DNA from: Rummeliibacillus pycnus
GTDB lineage: Bacteria > Bacillota > Bacilli > Bacillales_A > Planococcaceae
Direction of reading: 5' to 3'
Assembly (NCBI RefSeq): GCF_002884495.1
Contig: NZ_KZ614145.1
Span: 3,672,423-3,736,422 of the forward strand
DNA length: 64,000 bases
Position numbers and translations under genes: made by a program. The first letter of the stretch is position 1. Each line of letters begins with the position of its first letter. Positions 53,285 to 63,719 of the stretch are shown piece after piece. The notes beneath the pieces are model-generated. The model was not told the DNA's origin. It saw nothing but the letters and a program-made list of their open reading frames with translations, and made no database searches.

Positions 53285-54706
53285 ATGAAAATAAATAAAG
53301 TGATTTTCCAATCCAATACGCTTATGGTATTACTCCCCTTAATGTTATTGTTTATAGTGGGTGGGACACTCGTTAGTATTTTTAACAAAGATTATATTGA
53401 TAATCGAATCGATAAAGTGCAATTAAATAAGAATGTCTATGAAATACAGACTATATTTAATAACATGAAGACTACCAATCCAGATTGGCAAGGAATTAGT
53501 AGAGAATTTTCGAAGTATGGATATCATTTATACGTAGCAAAGGACCAAAACATTATCTATTCCAATTTAAAAAACAATGAATCTGAATATATTGAAGGAT
53601 TACGTAAAGTAAAAAAAGGACAATTAAATGCAGTATATCATTGGGATTACGCAACGATTGTTCGTAAAGGATTTGATGTGAATGGGCGTCATTATGATTT
53701 GATCTCCATCAATATTAAGAAAAAATCATTCTGGACCATTCTCGACCATGGTGGATTGGAAACAATATTTGGAATGTATTTTATTATTGGGTTAGTTGCG
53801 ATGATGATTATTATTGTTATTAGTCAAATGTTTACAAAACGTTTGGTGAAGAAAGTAACAGAACCCATCAACCATCTAATAGAAGCAGAAAAACGTATTG
53901 AGGCAGGTAATCTTCGAGAACCCATCGTCTACGAAGGGATTGAAGAGTTTGAATTACTATGTGGCACGTTTAACCAAATGCAAAGTCATTTACTAGAAGA
54001 AAGAGAACGCAATGAAAAATATAAAAAGGCTAGAACTGACATGATTTCTGGGATTTCACATGATTTGCGTACCCCGTTAACTTCTGTAAAAGGTTATATT
54101 AAAGGCTTATTAGATGGAGTTGCGAAAACACCAGAAAAGCAACATCAATATCTAACTATTGCCTATAACAAAGCAGGTGATATGGATGTGTTACTTCAAC
54201 GGCTTTTTGATTTTTCGAATTTAGAAACTGGTAATATGCCCTTTGTTAAGAAAACACTAGCTTTTGATTTATTTCTAGAGCAATTTGTTGATGAAATTCG
54301 TGATGATCTTGCAAACAAACAAGTTAAATTGGCATTTTTCTCAACAAAAGAAGAACATAATGTCGAAATCGATACGGTATTAATTAAACGTGTGCTAATT
54401 AATATCATTGAAAACAGTCTAAAATATGCAGAAAGTGAACAGTTGAAAATTACTGTGACTTTATCAAAAATCAATCGTTTAGAAGTACTTGAAATCAAAG
54501 ATAATGGTAAAGGGGTAGATGAAGGTAAGTTGTCACGTCTATTCGAACAATTCTATCGTGGTGATGAATCACGTAATAGCCAAAACGAAGGAAATGGACT
54601 AGGATTATATACATCCAAATATATTATCGAAGAACATGGTGGTACAATTTCAGCTGCAAATCAGGATGGGCTGAATATCATTATTACATTGCCAACTATT
54701 TATTAA
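53285..54706 (+). CDS. Sensor histidine kinase
   Basis: The 473-residue kinase has two membrane helices (about 12-33 and 160-182) around a 125-residue extracytoplasmic sensor domain, a HAMP domain (183-240), a HisKA domain with H259 ('SGISHDLRTPLTSVKGY') and an ATPase domain ('NIIENSLKYAE', 'KDNGKGVDEG', 'GNGLGLYTSK'). The sensor domain has no name I can give. GGGGGAGACG precedes the ATG. The response regulator follows after 13 bases, with kinase first, the reverse of the other two systems in this window. Confidence 0.92.
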   Translation: MKINKVIFQSNTLMVLLPLMLLFIVGGTLVSIFNKDYIDNRIDKVQLNKNVYEIQTIFNNMKTTNPDWQGISREFSKYGYHLYVAKDQNIIYSNLKNNESEYIEGLRKVKKGQLNAVYHWDYATIVRKGFDVNGRHYDLISINIKKKSFWTILDHGGLETIFGMYFIIGLVAMMIIIVISQMFTKRLVKKVTEPINHLIEAEKRIEAGNLREPIVYEGIEEFELLCGTFNQMQSHLLEERERNEKYKKARTDMISGISHDLRTPLTSVKGYIKGLLDGVAKTPEKQHQYLTIAYNKAGDMDVLLQRLFDFSNLETGNMPFVKKTLAFDLFLEQFVDEIRDDLANKQVKLAFFSTKEEHNVEIDTVLIKRVLINIIENSLKYAESEQLKITVTLSKINRLEVLEIKDNGKGVDEGKLSRLFEQFYRGDESRNSQNEGNGLGLYTSKYIIEEHGGTISAANQDGLNIIITLPTIY

Positions 54707-54719
54707 TTGAGGGAAGACT

Positions 54720-55415
54720 ATGTATAAAATATTAATTGCAGAAGATGATAGCGAAATTGCAATGTTAGAACAAGATTATCTAGAAATTGATGGATTTGAA
54801 ACGCGGATCATTCAGGATGGTAATTCTGTACACCAATTACTAAATCAAGAACATTTTGATTTATTGATTCTAGATATTATGCTTCCCGGAAAGAATGGTT
54901 ATGAACTTTGCAAAGAAATACGTGCTGAATCAGATGTACCCATTCTAATGGTGACAGCCAAGACAGAATCAATTGATAAAATTAGAGGGTTAGGACTTGG
55001 GGCAGATGATTACATTTCAAAACCATTTGATCCTGCAGAACTTGTAGCACGCGTAAAAGCTCACATCGCTCGTTATGAAAGATTAGTTCATCATAATAAT
55101 GAGAAAACAGATAACATCATCCAAATTGGACACATCAAGATATTGAAAAAAAGTTGGAAAGTATTTGTGAACAATGAGGAAGTAAAGTTTCCTAATAAGG
55201 AATTTGAAGTACTTGTCTTCTTGGCAGAAAATGCAAATATCGTCTTTTCTAAAGAGCAAATCTTTGAGAAAATTTGGGGATACGGCTATATAGGGGATAG
55301 TTCAACTGTGACAGTACACATTAATCGAATACGTGAAAAAATTGAAGAAGATAGTAATAATCCTAAGATTATTGAAACAGTATGGGGAGCTGGCTATCGT
55401 TTGAATTTAATTTGA
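54720..55415 (+). CDS. OmpR-family response regulator
   Basis: The 231-residue protein has a receiver domain with D52 ('LILDIMLPGKNGYELC'), a TAKTES switch region and Lys in 'ISKPFDPAEL', and a winged-helix domain ('GDSSTVTVHINRIREKI...ETVWGAGYRL'). It is the partner of the preceding kinase. Its targets are not visible; the teichoic-acid-type glycosylation genes directly upstream are one possibility. Confidence 0.93.
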   Translation: MYKILIAEDDSEIAMLEQDYLEIDGFETRIIQDGNSVHQLLNQEHFDLLILDIMLPGKNGYELCKEIRAESDVPILMVTAKTESIDKIRGLGLGADDYISKPFDPAELVARVKAHIARYERLVHHNNEKTDNIIQIGHIKILKKSWKVFVNNEEVKFPNKEFEVLVFLAENANIVFSKEQIFEKIWGYGYIGDSSTVTVHINRIREKIEEDSNNPKIIETVWGAGYRLNLI

Positions 55416-55529
55416 GATTAGTCTGTTGTACCAATTATTAATCGTTACGCCTCGTTATTACTTTAGGTATCAATCGAGTATTTTTGTTTATAATATATAA
55501 AAAATATAAAAGAGAGGAACATCATAATT

Positions 55530-55766
55530 ATGGAAATTACATATTATAGCAGACCAAATTGTGGGCTTTGCGAAGATGGTAAACGTATGCTGAATTTGGT
55601 ACGTGAAGATATTCCTTTTCAGATTAAAGAACTGAACATTGAAGAGGATGATGCACTCCATGAAAAATATATGTTGATGATTCCTGTTGTTGAAAAAAAT
55701 GGGCAGATTATTCAGTATGGTGTCCTGGATTATATAACTTTGTTAGAAGGAATTGGAGAAGAATAG
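55530..55766 (+). CDS. Glutaredoxin-like thiol protein
   Basis: The 78-residue protein has the thioredoxin/glutaredoxin fold start 'MEITYYSRPNCGLCEDGKRML' with an active-site C-G-L-C pair, and the cis-Pro loop 'LMIPVVEKNGQII'. It belongs to the small glutaredoxin-like (DUF836-type) proteins. It could act in thiol-disulfide exchange; the partner is unknown. TATAAT at 55489-55494 is the probable -10. Its stop lies in the left arm of a hairpin. Confidence 0.85.
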   Translation: MEITYYSRPNCGLCEDGKRMLNLVREDIPFQIKELNIEEDDALHEKYMLMIPVVEKNGQIIQYGVLDYITLLEGIGEE

Positions 55767-55792
55767 AATAGGTTATCATGTCTATTCTTCTC
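55756..55792 (+). terminator. Hairpin overlapping the end of the glutaredoxin-like gene
   Basis: An 11-bp perfect stem (GAGAAGAATAG, 55756-55766; CTATTCTTCTC, 55782-55792) has a poor T run (GTTTC), so termination is likely but not strong. Confidence 0.55.
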
Positions 55793-55869
55793 GTTTCATG
55801 GTGAATTTAAGTTGCATATGATGACATGAAATTGTATACTCAAATCAGGAAGTATATTTTTTTGCAGTA

Positions 55870-55911
55870 AGTGGGACATAATAATTTTCAGTGGGATAAA
55901 ATACATCCCAC
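55870..55911 (+). promoter_or_regulatory. CggR operator region
   Basis: AGTGGGA occurs at 55870 and 55890, 20 bases apart, giving a tandem like the CggR operator of B. subtilis (CGGGACN6TGTC repeats). The second copy is also a perfect dyad, GTGGGAT-N7-ATCCCAC (55891-55911). TATATT (55853-55858) is the probable -10 just upstream, so bound CggR would block elongation. Confidence 0.75.
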
Positions 55912-55935
55912 AAGTGAGAAGGAGAGTTAAAAGAC

Positions 55936-56961
55936 ATGACAACATTATCTGAAGCTCAATTGAAAATAATGCCTGAAATGTCTGAGCTTCTTCATACTCG
56001 ATATCGTTTTTTACAAATGATCGAAATGTTGGGTCCCATCGGAAGAAGGGGGCTTGCAGATAATCTTTCTGTAGCAGAAAGAGAAGTACGTAAGGAAACT
56101 GATTTGCTACGTGAGCAAGGGTTGATCATAGCTAGTCGATCTGGTATGAGAATTTCTAATTTAGGATTGGAAGTATTAGAAGTGTTAAAGCCTCTCGTGT
56201 ATGAATGGTCAGGGATTTCTACAATGGAAAAACAGCTAATTCGGAAGCTTGGTATCCAAAAAGTGATCATAGTAGATGGAAATCTTGATGAAGTTCCTTC
56301 TATTAAATCATTGTTAGGGTTGGAAGCGGCAAAACAATTAGAATTAGTAGCAAAGCAGAGCAAAATCGTCGCTGTAACAGGTGGAAGTACATTAGCTGCC
56401 ATTGCAGATAGTCTTACTCCTTCAGAAGAGTTAACAGATTTAAACTTTATTGCTGCCAGAGGTGGTATGGGAGTTGAGATGAGACTACAAGCAAACACCA
56501 TTGCTGCAACATTTGCAGGAAACACTGGTAATGCATATCGTACTTTGTACTTACCAGAACATTTAAGCGAGACAGCTTATAATGCACTTGTTGAAGAACC
56601 AATCGTAAAAGAAATGCTTTCTCTATATGATCAAACAGATATCGTCATTCATGGTATTGGCTTAGCACTTGAAATGGCAGTAAGACGTGAATCAAGTGAA
56701 GAGGAAAAACAAGCTTTAATCGATAAAGGGGCTGTCAGTGAGGCCTTTGGCTATTATTTTGATGAACATGGAAAGGTAGTACAAAGAATTCGTACTGTAG
56801 GAATCCAATTAGAACAAGTAAATAGATGTAAAAGTATTATTGCTGTTGCAGGTGGGAAGAATAAGGCTAAAGCCATTTTGTCTTACTTTAAACAAGGAGC
56901 AAAGCAATCTGTATTAATTACAGATTCAGCTGCTGCTGAAGAAATGCTTCTCTTACTATAA
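55936..56961 (+). CDS. cggR: Central glycolytic genes regulator
   Basis: The 341-residue SorC/DeoR-type repressor has an N-terminal winged helix ('RYRFLQMIEMLGPIGRRGLADNLSVAEREVRKETDLLREQGLI') and a sugar-phosphate-binding domain ('VAVTGGSTLAAIADSL', 'ARGGMGVEMRLQANTIAATFA', 'VAGGKNKAKAILSYF'). Fructose-1,6-bisphosphate releases it from DNA, so glycolytic flux induces the gapA-pgk-tpiA-gpmI-eno genes downstream. The operator lies directly in front of the gene. Confidence 0.95.
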   Translation: MTTLSEAQLKIMPEMSELLHTRYRFLQMIEMLGPIGRRGLADNLSVAEREVRKETDLLREQGLIIASRSGMRISNLGLEVLEVLKPLVYEWSGISTMEKQLIRKLGIQKVIIVDGNLDEVPSIKSLLGLEAAKQLELVAKQSKIVAVTGGSTLAAIADSLTPSEELTDLNFIAARGGMGVEMRLQANTIAATFAGNTGNAYRTLYLPEHLSETAYNALVEEPIVKEMLSLYDQTDIVIHGIGLALEMAVRRESSEEEKQALIDKGAVSEAFGYYFDEHGKVVQRIRTVGIQLEQVNRCKSIIAVAGGKNKAKAILSYFKQGAKQSVLITDSAAAEEMLLLL

Positions 56962-56973
56962 AGTGAAATTTTT

Positions 56974-56998
56974 ATCAGTGGATCTTCAAACCGCTGAT
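56974..56998 (+). promoter_or_regulatory. Hairpin between cggR and gapA
   Basis: ATCAGTGG (56974-56981) pairs with CCGCTGAT (56991-56998), with one G-T, and no T run follows. In B. subtilis the cggR-gapA mRNA is cut near here and a 5' stem-loop stabilises the gapA part; this hairpin could play that role. Confidence 0.5.
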
Positions 56999-57088
56999 GG
57001 TTAGTTGAATTATTTCTTTCTCAATCTTGAAGTTAGTGTTTTACAACCCGAATATTTGAGATCAACTCATTAAATGGAGGAATAGATT

Positions 57089-58093
57089 ATGACTTTAAAA
57101 TTAGCGATTAATGGATTTGGACGTATTGGACGATTAGTTTTCCGTACAGCGATCAAACGTCAAGATATTGAAATTGTAGCGGTAAATGATTTAACTGACG
57201 CAGCAATGCTTGCTCATCTTTTAAAATATGATTCAGTTCACGGCGCTTTTGATGCAGAAGTAACATCTGAAGGTGAATACCTTGTAGTAGATGGCAAAAA
57301 TGTTCGTGTCTATGCTGAAACAGATCCTGCAAAACTTCCTTGGGGAGAATTAGACGTTGATATTGTAGTAGAATCTACAGGTCGCTTTACGAACTATGAA
57401 GATGCACATAAACACGTAGAAGCAGGCGCTAAAAAAGTAATCGTATCTGCTCCAGGCAAAAACATGCCAACTTATGTAATGGGTGTTAACAACGAACAAT
57501 ATGATGCAGCAAATGATGTAGTTGTATCAAATGCTTCTTGTACAACAAACTGCCTATCTCCAGTAGCAAAAGTATTGGATGAACAATTTGGCATTAAACG
57601 AGGTATGATGACAACTGTTCACTCATACACAAATGACCAAAAAATATTAGACCTTCCACATAAGGATTACCGCCGTGCTCGTGCAGCTGCGCAATCAATG
57701 ATTCCAACTACTACAGGTGCTGCTGTTGCAGTCGCAAAAGTTTTACCACAACTGAAAGGTAAACTTGATGGAATGGCTATTCGCGTGCCAACACCAAATG
57801 TATCACTAGTAGACTTAGTTGTAGAATTGGAAAAAGACGTAACGCCAGAAAAAGTAAACGCGGCTTTAAAAGAAGCATCAGAAAATCAATTAAAAGGTAT
57901 TCTAGCATATTCTGAATTACCATTAGTATCAATCGATTATAACGGTAATAGATCTTCATCTACAGTAGATAGTCTCTCTACAATGGTTCTTGAAGGAAAT
58001 CTTGTAAAAGTATTAGCTTGGTATGATAATGAATCTGGTTATTCTACTCGCGTCGTTGATTTAGCTGAATACATGGCAAAACAAGGTTTGTAA
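57089..58093 (+). CDS. gapA: Glyceraldehyde-3-phosphate dehydrogenase, glycolytic
   Basis: The 334-residue NAD-dependent enzyme has the Rossmann start 'INGFGRIGRLVFR', the acidic Asp in 'VAVNDLTD' typical of NAD preference, and the catalytic C151 in 'SNASCTTNC'. The His lies in 'TVHSYTNDQ'. It follows cggR by 127 bases and is followed by a terminator, which would lower transcription into pgk. Confidence 0.97.
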   Translation: MTLKLAINGFGRIGRLVFRTAIKRQDIEIVAVNDLTDAAMLAHLLKYDSVHGAFDAEVTSEGEYLVVDGKNVRVYAETDPAKLPWGELDVDIVVESTGRFTNYEDAHKHVEAGAKKVIVSAPGKNMPTYVMGVNNEQYDAANDVVVSNASCTTNCLSPVAKVLDEQFGIKRGMMTTVHSYTNDQKILDLPHKDYRRARAAAQSMIPTTTGAAVAVAKVLPQLKGKLDGMAIRVPTPNVSLVDLVVELEKDVTPEKVNAALKEASENQLKGILAYSELPLVSIDYNGNRSSSTVDSLSTMVLEGNLVKVLAWYDNESGYSTRVVDLAEYMAKQGL

Positions 58094-58143
58094 TTCAAAA
58101 ACAATAGCCATAAAGTAAACATATGTATATAATGGATTAGGGT

Positions 58144-58180
58144 AAAAAGGAGAAGCATTTTTTGTACTTCTCCTTTTTTT
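58144..58180 (+). terminator. Terminator/attenuator between gapA and pgk
   Basis: AAAGGAGAAG (58146-58155) pairs with CTTCTCCTTT (58167-58176), followed by a T run. The 150 bases after it up to pgk contain AAGCGCTT and AAACGTTT palindromic hexamers, but no full cre site. Confidence 0.88.
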
Positions 58181-58334
58181 ATGAAATAAGTAAGCGCTTC
58201 ATTCATTTCTGAAAATATTCGAAATAACTTGAAACGTTTGAAGAAGCTCTATTTGTTCATCATAATATGATTAAAGTTATATGCTTATTTCATCATAATT
58301 GAAAAGGCTATAGATAATTGGAGGAAGCACGATT

Positions 58335-59519
58335 ATGTATCAAAAAAAGACAATGAATGATATTGAAGTGAAAGGAAAACGCGTATTTGTACGTGTGGAT
58401 TTCAATGTACCAATGGAAGATGGCAAAATTACCGATGACACTCGTATTCGAGCAGCGCTTCCTACAATCTCTTATTTAGTAGAAAAAGGGGCAAAAGTAA
58501 TTTTAGCTAGCCATCTAGGACGTCCAAAAGGTGAAGTAAAAGAAGAACTACGCTTAACAGCTGTTGGTGAACGTCTTTCAGAACTTATGGGTAAACCTGT
58601 CACAAAACTAGATGAATCTATCGGTGAAACAGTGGAACAAGCTGTAGGAAACATGAACGATGGTGATATTGTTCTATTAGAAAACGTTCGCTTCCATAAA
58701 GGTGAAGAAAAGAACGATCCTGCACTTGCTGAAAGCTTCGCAAAATTAGCAGACGTTTATGTCAATGATGCATTTGGTGCGGCACATCGTGCACATGCCA
58801 CAACAGCAGGAATTGCAGAATTTTTACCAGCAGTTTCTGGTCTTTTAATGGAAAAAGAAATTGATGTTTTAGGTAAAGCATTATCAAATCCAGAACGCCC
58901 ATTCACTGCTATTATCGGTGGTGCAAAGGTTAAAGATAAAATCGGTGTAATTGAAAATCTTCTAGAAAAAGTAGATCACTTAATCATTGGTGGTGGTTTA
59001 TCTTATACATTCTCAAAAGCACAAGGTTATGATATCGGTAAATCATTATTAGAAGAAGATAAAATCGAATTAGCGAAAACATTTATCGAAAAAGCAGCTG
59101 AAAAAGGCGTTCAATTACATATGCCAGTGGATGCTGTGGTAGCAAACGAATTTTCAAAAGATGCAGAAACAAAAGTTGTTGATATTGATCAAATTCCAAG
59201 CGATTGGATGGGACTAGATATCGGACCAAAAACAGCAGCAGAATATGCAAATGTTATTAAAAGCTCAAAATTAGTCATTTGGAATGGACCTATGGGTGTA
59301 TTTGAAATGGATCCTTTTGCAAATGGTACAAAAGTAGTTGCTAAAGCAGTAGCAGAAACAAAAGGATATACAATTATTGGTGGTGGCGATTCAGCAGCTG
59401 CAGTGGAAAAATTCAATGTAGCTGACAAAATGGATCACATCTCAACTGGTGGCGGTGCCTCTCTTGAATTTATGGAAGGTAAAGAGTTACCAGGAGTTGT
59501 CGCATTAAACGATAAATAA
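58335..59519 (+). CDS. pgk: Phosphoglycerate kinase
   Basis: The 394-residue enzyme makes ATP from 1,3-bisphosphoglycerate. Signatures are '[31 protein letters not shown]', 'ASHLGRPKG', '[17 protein letters not shown]', '[11 protein letters not shown]' and '[15 protein letters not shown]'. It is followed by tpiA after 26 bases. Confidence 0.97.
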   Translation: MYQKKTMNDIEVKGKRVFVRVDFNVPMEDGKITDDTRIRAALPTISYLVEKGAKVILASHLGRPKGEVKEELRLTAVGERLSELMGKPVTKLDESIGETVEQAVGNMNDGDIVLLENVRFHKGEEKNDPALAESFAKLADVYVNDAFGAAHRAHATTAGIAEFLPAVSGLLMEKEIDVLGKALSNPERPFTAIIGGAKVKDKIGVIENLLEKVDHLIIGGGLSYTFSKAQGYDIGKSLLEEDKIELAKTFIEKAAEKGVQLHMPVDAVVANEFSKDAETKVVDIDQIPSDWMGLDIGPKTAAEYANVIKSSKLVIWNGPMGVFEMDPFANGTKVVAKAVAETKGYTIIGGGDSAAAVEKFNVADKMDHISTGGGASLEFMEGKELPGVVALNDK

Positions 59520-59545
59520 TACTTACTATACGGAGGTTGTTCACA

Positions 59546-60307
59546 ATGCGTAAACCAATTATTGCAGGTAACTGGAAGATGTATAAAACGTTATCTGAAG
59601 CAATTGATTTTGTAGATGCAGTTAAATCATCTGTTCCGGTAGCAGATCAAGTAGACGCAGTTATTTGTGCACCAGCACTGTTTTTACCTTCACTTGTAAA
59701 TCAAGCAGAAGGTACAGATCTAGCAATTGGTGCTCAAACGATGCATTATGAAAACGAAGGGGCATTTACTGGTGAAATCAGCCCAGTTCAATTAGAAGAT
59801 ATCAAAGTCCAATATGTTATTTTAGGGCATTCAGAACGTCGCCAATACGATAACGAAACAGATGAAGGCGTAAATAAAAAAGCACATGCTGCATTTGCTC
59901 ATCATTTAACACCAATTATCTGTGTAGGTGAAACATTAGAAGAACGTGAAGCAAGTAATACTGTTGTAAAAGTTTCTTCTCAAGTAGGCGCGGCACTAAA
60001 AGGTTTGACTGCTGAACAAGTTGCGAAAACCGTTATTGCATATGAACCAATTTGGGCAATTGGTACAGGTAAAACGGCAACTGCTCAAGATGCCAACGAA
60101 GTATGTGCTGCAATTCGTAAAACTGTACAAGAAGTAGCAGGCGAAGTGGCTGCAGAAATGATTCGTATTCAATATGGTGGTAGTGTTAAACCGGAAAACG
60201 TAGTAGAATTACTATCAATGGAGCATATTGATGGTGCTCTAGTTGGTGGAGCAAGTTTAAAACCAGAATCATACTTAAAATTATTGGAGGCCGGGGCAAA
60301 TGCCTAA
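59546..60307 (+). CDS. tpiA: Triosephosphate isomerase
   Basis: The 253-residue TIM barrel has Lys in 'AGNWKMYKT', the catalytic His in '[10 protein letters not shown]' and the catalytic Glu in '[17 protein letters not shown]'. The ATG at 59546 has CGGAGG at about 9 bases; an ATG-like start at 59537 would lie in that site. It overlaps gpmI by 8 bases. Confidence 0.97.
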   Translation: MRKPIIAGNWKMYKTLSEAIDFVDAVKSSVPVADQVDAVICAPALFLPSLVNQAEGTDLAIGAQTMHYENEGAFTGEISPVQLEDIKVQYVILGHSERRQYDNETDEGVNKKAHAAFAHHLTPIICVGETLEEREASNTVVKVSSQVGAALKGLTAEQVAKTVIAYEPIWAIGTGKTATAQDANEVCAAIRKTVQEVAGEVAAEMIRIQYGGSVKPENVVELLSMEHIDGALVGGASLKPESYLKLLEAGANA

Positions 60308-61826
60308 TAAACCAGTAGCATTAATTATTTTAGATGGTTTAGGCTTACGCGACGAAATATTCGGTAATGCAGTAGCGCAAGCGAAGAAACCAAATTTGGA
60401 CCGTTATTGGAATTCTTTTCCGCATAACACATTAACAGCATCAGGTGAAGCAGTAGGACTTCCAGCGGGACAAATGGGGAATTCAGAAGTTGGACACCTT
60501 AATATTGGTGCTGGACGTATTGTCTATCAAAGCTTAACAAGAATTCACAAGGCTATTAAAGACGGTGATTTCTTTACAAACAAAGCATTATTAGATGCAG
60601 TTCAACACGCTAAACAAAATCATTCAAAACTACACATCATGGGGCTATTATCAGACGGTGGTGTTCATAGTCATTATGAGCATTTATTTGCCTTACTGAA
60701 ATTAGCAAAAGACCAAGGATTAGAAGAAGTATATGTTCATGGTTTCCTTGATGGACGTGATGTAGGTCCAAAAACAGCTGTAGGGTATATCGAAGAAACA
60801 GAACGACAAATGACTGAAATTGGTGTAGGTCAATTTGCTTCTATTAGTGGTCGTTATTACGCAATGGACCGAGATAACCGCTGGGATCGTGAAGAAAAAG
60901 TTTATAAAGTATTAGTAGATGCACAAGGTATTGAGGCATCTTCAGCAATAGAAGGTGTAGAAGCATCTTATGCAAATGATGTTACAGATGAATTTGTTAT
61001 ACCATTTGTGATTAAAAAAGATGGCAAACCAGTTGCTACAATTCAATCAAATGATGCGGTGATTTTCTTTAACTTCCGACCAGACCGTGCGATTGAATTA
61101 TCAACAGCTTTTACAAATCCAACATTCGATGGTTTTACACTTAGTGAAAATCATCCACAAAACTTGAAATTTATTTGTTTTAAGAAATATAGTGATAAGG
61201 TAATCGGTGAGATTGCTTTCCATGATGACGATTTAAAAAATACCATCGGTGAAGTATTATCAAACAATAATCTTCGTCAACTACGTATTGCAGAAACTGA
61301 AAAATACCCTCATGTTACTTTCTTCATGAGTGGTGGTCGTGAAGAAACATTCCCAGGAGAAGAACGTATTCTGATTAATTCTCCGAAAGTCGCAACATAT
61401 GATTTAAAACCTGAAATGAGTGCTTACGAAGTAACAGATGCACTTGTTGAAGCCATCGAAGCAGATCGTTTTGACGGCATTATCTTAAACTTCGCAAATC
61501 CTGATATGGTTGGTCATAGTGGTATGCTTGAACCAACTGTTAAAGCCATCGAAGCAGTAGATGAATGTTTAGGTAGAGTAGTAGATGCACTTCTTGCAAA
61601 AGGTGGAGCAGCAATTATTACTGCGGACCATGGTAATTCCGATGAAGTGGTAACACTTGAAGGACAACCAATGACAGCTCATACAACAAATCCAGTCCCT
61701 GTTATTATCACAAAAGAAAATATTGTGGTGAGAAATGGAGGAATTTTAGCCGATTTGGCCCCTACCATGTTAAAATTATTAGGAGTGGAACAACCACTTG
61801 AAATGACTGGAAAACCATTATTTTAA
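60300..61826 (+). CDS. gpmI: Phosphoglycerate mutase, 2,3-bisphosphoglycerate-independent
   Basis: The 508-residue manganese enzyme has the alkaline-phosphatase fold. Motifs are '[12 protein letters not shown]', the phospho-Ser in '[16 protein letters not shown]', '[11 protein letters not shown]', '[13 protein letters not shown]', '[12 protein letters not shown]' and '[10 protein letters not shown]'. Manganese dependence makes this type pH-sensitive during sporulation in bacilli. It is translationally coupled to tpiA and lies 18 bases before eno. Confidence 0.97.
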   Translation: MPNKPVALIILDGLGLRDEIFGNAVAQAKKPNLDRYWNSFPHNTLTASGEAVGLPAGQMGNSEVGHLNIGAGRIVYQSLTRIHKAIKDGDFFTNKALLDAVQHAKQNHSKLHIMGLLSDGGVHSHYEHLFALLKLAKDQGLEEVYVHGFLDGRDVGPKTAVGYIEETERQMTEIGVGQFASISGRYYAMDRDNRWDREEKVYKVLVDAQGIEASSAIEGVEASYANDVTDEFVIPFVIKKDGKPVATIQSNDAVIFFNFRPDRAIELSTAFTNPTFDGFTLSENHPQNLKFICFKKYSDKVIGEIAFHDDDLKNTIGEVLSNNNLRQLRIAETEKYPHVTFFMSGGREETFPGEERILINSPKVATYDLKPEMSAYEVTDALVEAIEADRFDGIILNFANPDMVGHSGMLEPTVKAIEAVDECLGRVVDALLAKGGAAIITADHGNSDEVVTLEGQPMTAHTTNPVPVIITKENIVVRNGGILADLAPTMLKLLGVEQPLEMTGKPLF

Positions 61827-61841
61827 ACTGAGGAGAGTTAA

Positions 61842-63140
<1,299 letters not shown>

Positions 63141-63160
63141 GAGAGAGTTGTAAATATACT

Positions 63161-63206
63161 AAAGACGCTATCTTCCACAAAATACAATGGGAGATGGCGT
63201 CTTTTT
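63161..63206 (+). terminator. Terminator after eno
   Basis: AAAGACGCTATCTTCC (63161-63176) pairs with GGGAGATGGCGTCTTT (63189-63204) with few mismatches and runs into T5. TATAAT at 63302-63307 may be the secG -10. Confidence 0.85.
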
Positions 63207-63425
63207 CTACATAAGTAAAAGTAGGAACTACAGTTTTTAAAGCAAAGTCGATATTGTATCTTTTTTACTTTTTTATCGTCAAAATATATTAGGAATGTTA
63301 CTATAATAGAAAAGTGTGTATTTTATAGGCTTGAGTAACTGCTAAAAGTAGAACTTTGTTGTCATTACGTACAGTTTTTGGTAAGATAAGACTGTTGTGA
63401 TGTTTCGAATCAGGAGGTGGAACAT

Positions 63426-63653
63426 ATGCATACAGCGATTATGACTTTACTTCTTATCGTGTCTGTAGCATTGATTATCGTAGTATTGTTGCAATCTAGT
63501 AAAAGTGCTGGTCTTTCAGGAGCCATCTCTGGTGGGGCTGAACAACTTTTTGGTAAGCAAAAAGCTAGAGGAATAGATTTAGTTTTACACCGCGTTACGG
63601 TTGTGTTATCAATCTTATTCTTTGTATTAGCCGTAGCTATTGCGAAAATCTAA
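63426..63653 (+). CDS. secG: Protein translocase subunit SecG
   Basis: The 75-residue protein has two membrane helices joined by the conserved '[29 protein letters not shown]' loop. SecG assists the SecYEG channel. ATG 63426 has AGGAGGTGG at about 7 bases; GTG 63417 lies inside it. The eno-secG order is conserved in Bacillales. Confidence 0.95.
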   Translation: MHTAIMTLLLIVSVALIIVVLLQSSKSAGLSGAISGGAEQLFGKQKARGIDLVLHRVTVVLSILFFVLAVAIAKI

Positions 63654-63666
63654 TGCACACAAAATC

Positions 63667-63694
63667 CGCCTGGCCGCTAATGGTTAGGCGTTTT
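63667..63694 (+). terminator. Terminator after secG
   Basis: CGCCTGGCC (63667-63675) pairs with GGTTAGGCG (63682-63690) with one mismatch, followed by TTTTC. Confidence 0.8.
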
Positions 63695-63719
63695 CTATTT
63701 TATAGCTTATAATTAATAT

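Noticed and set aside
58181-58334. cre site before pgk
   Set aside because: AAGCGCTT and AAACGTTT look similar to cre centres, but neither fits the full CcpA consensus; spacing is one base short.
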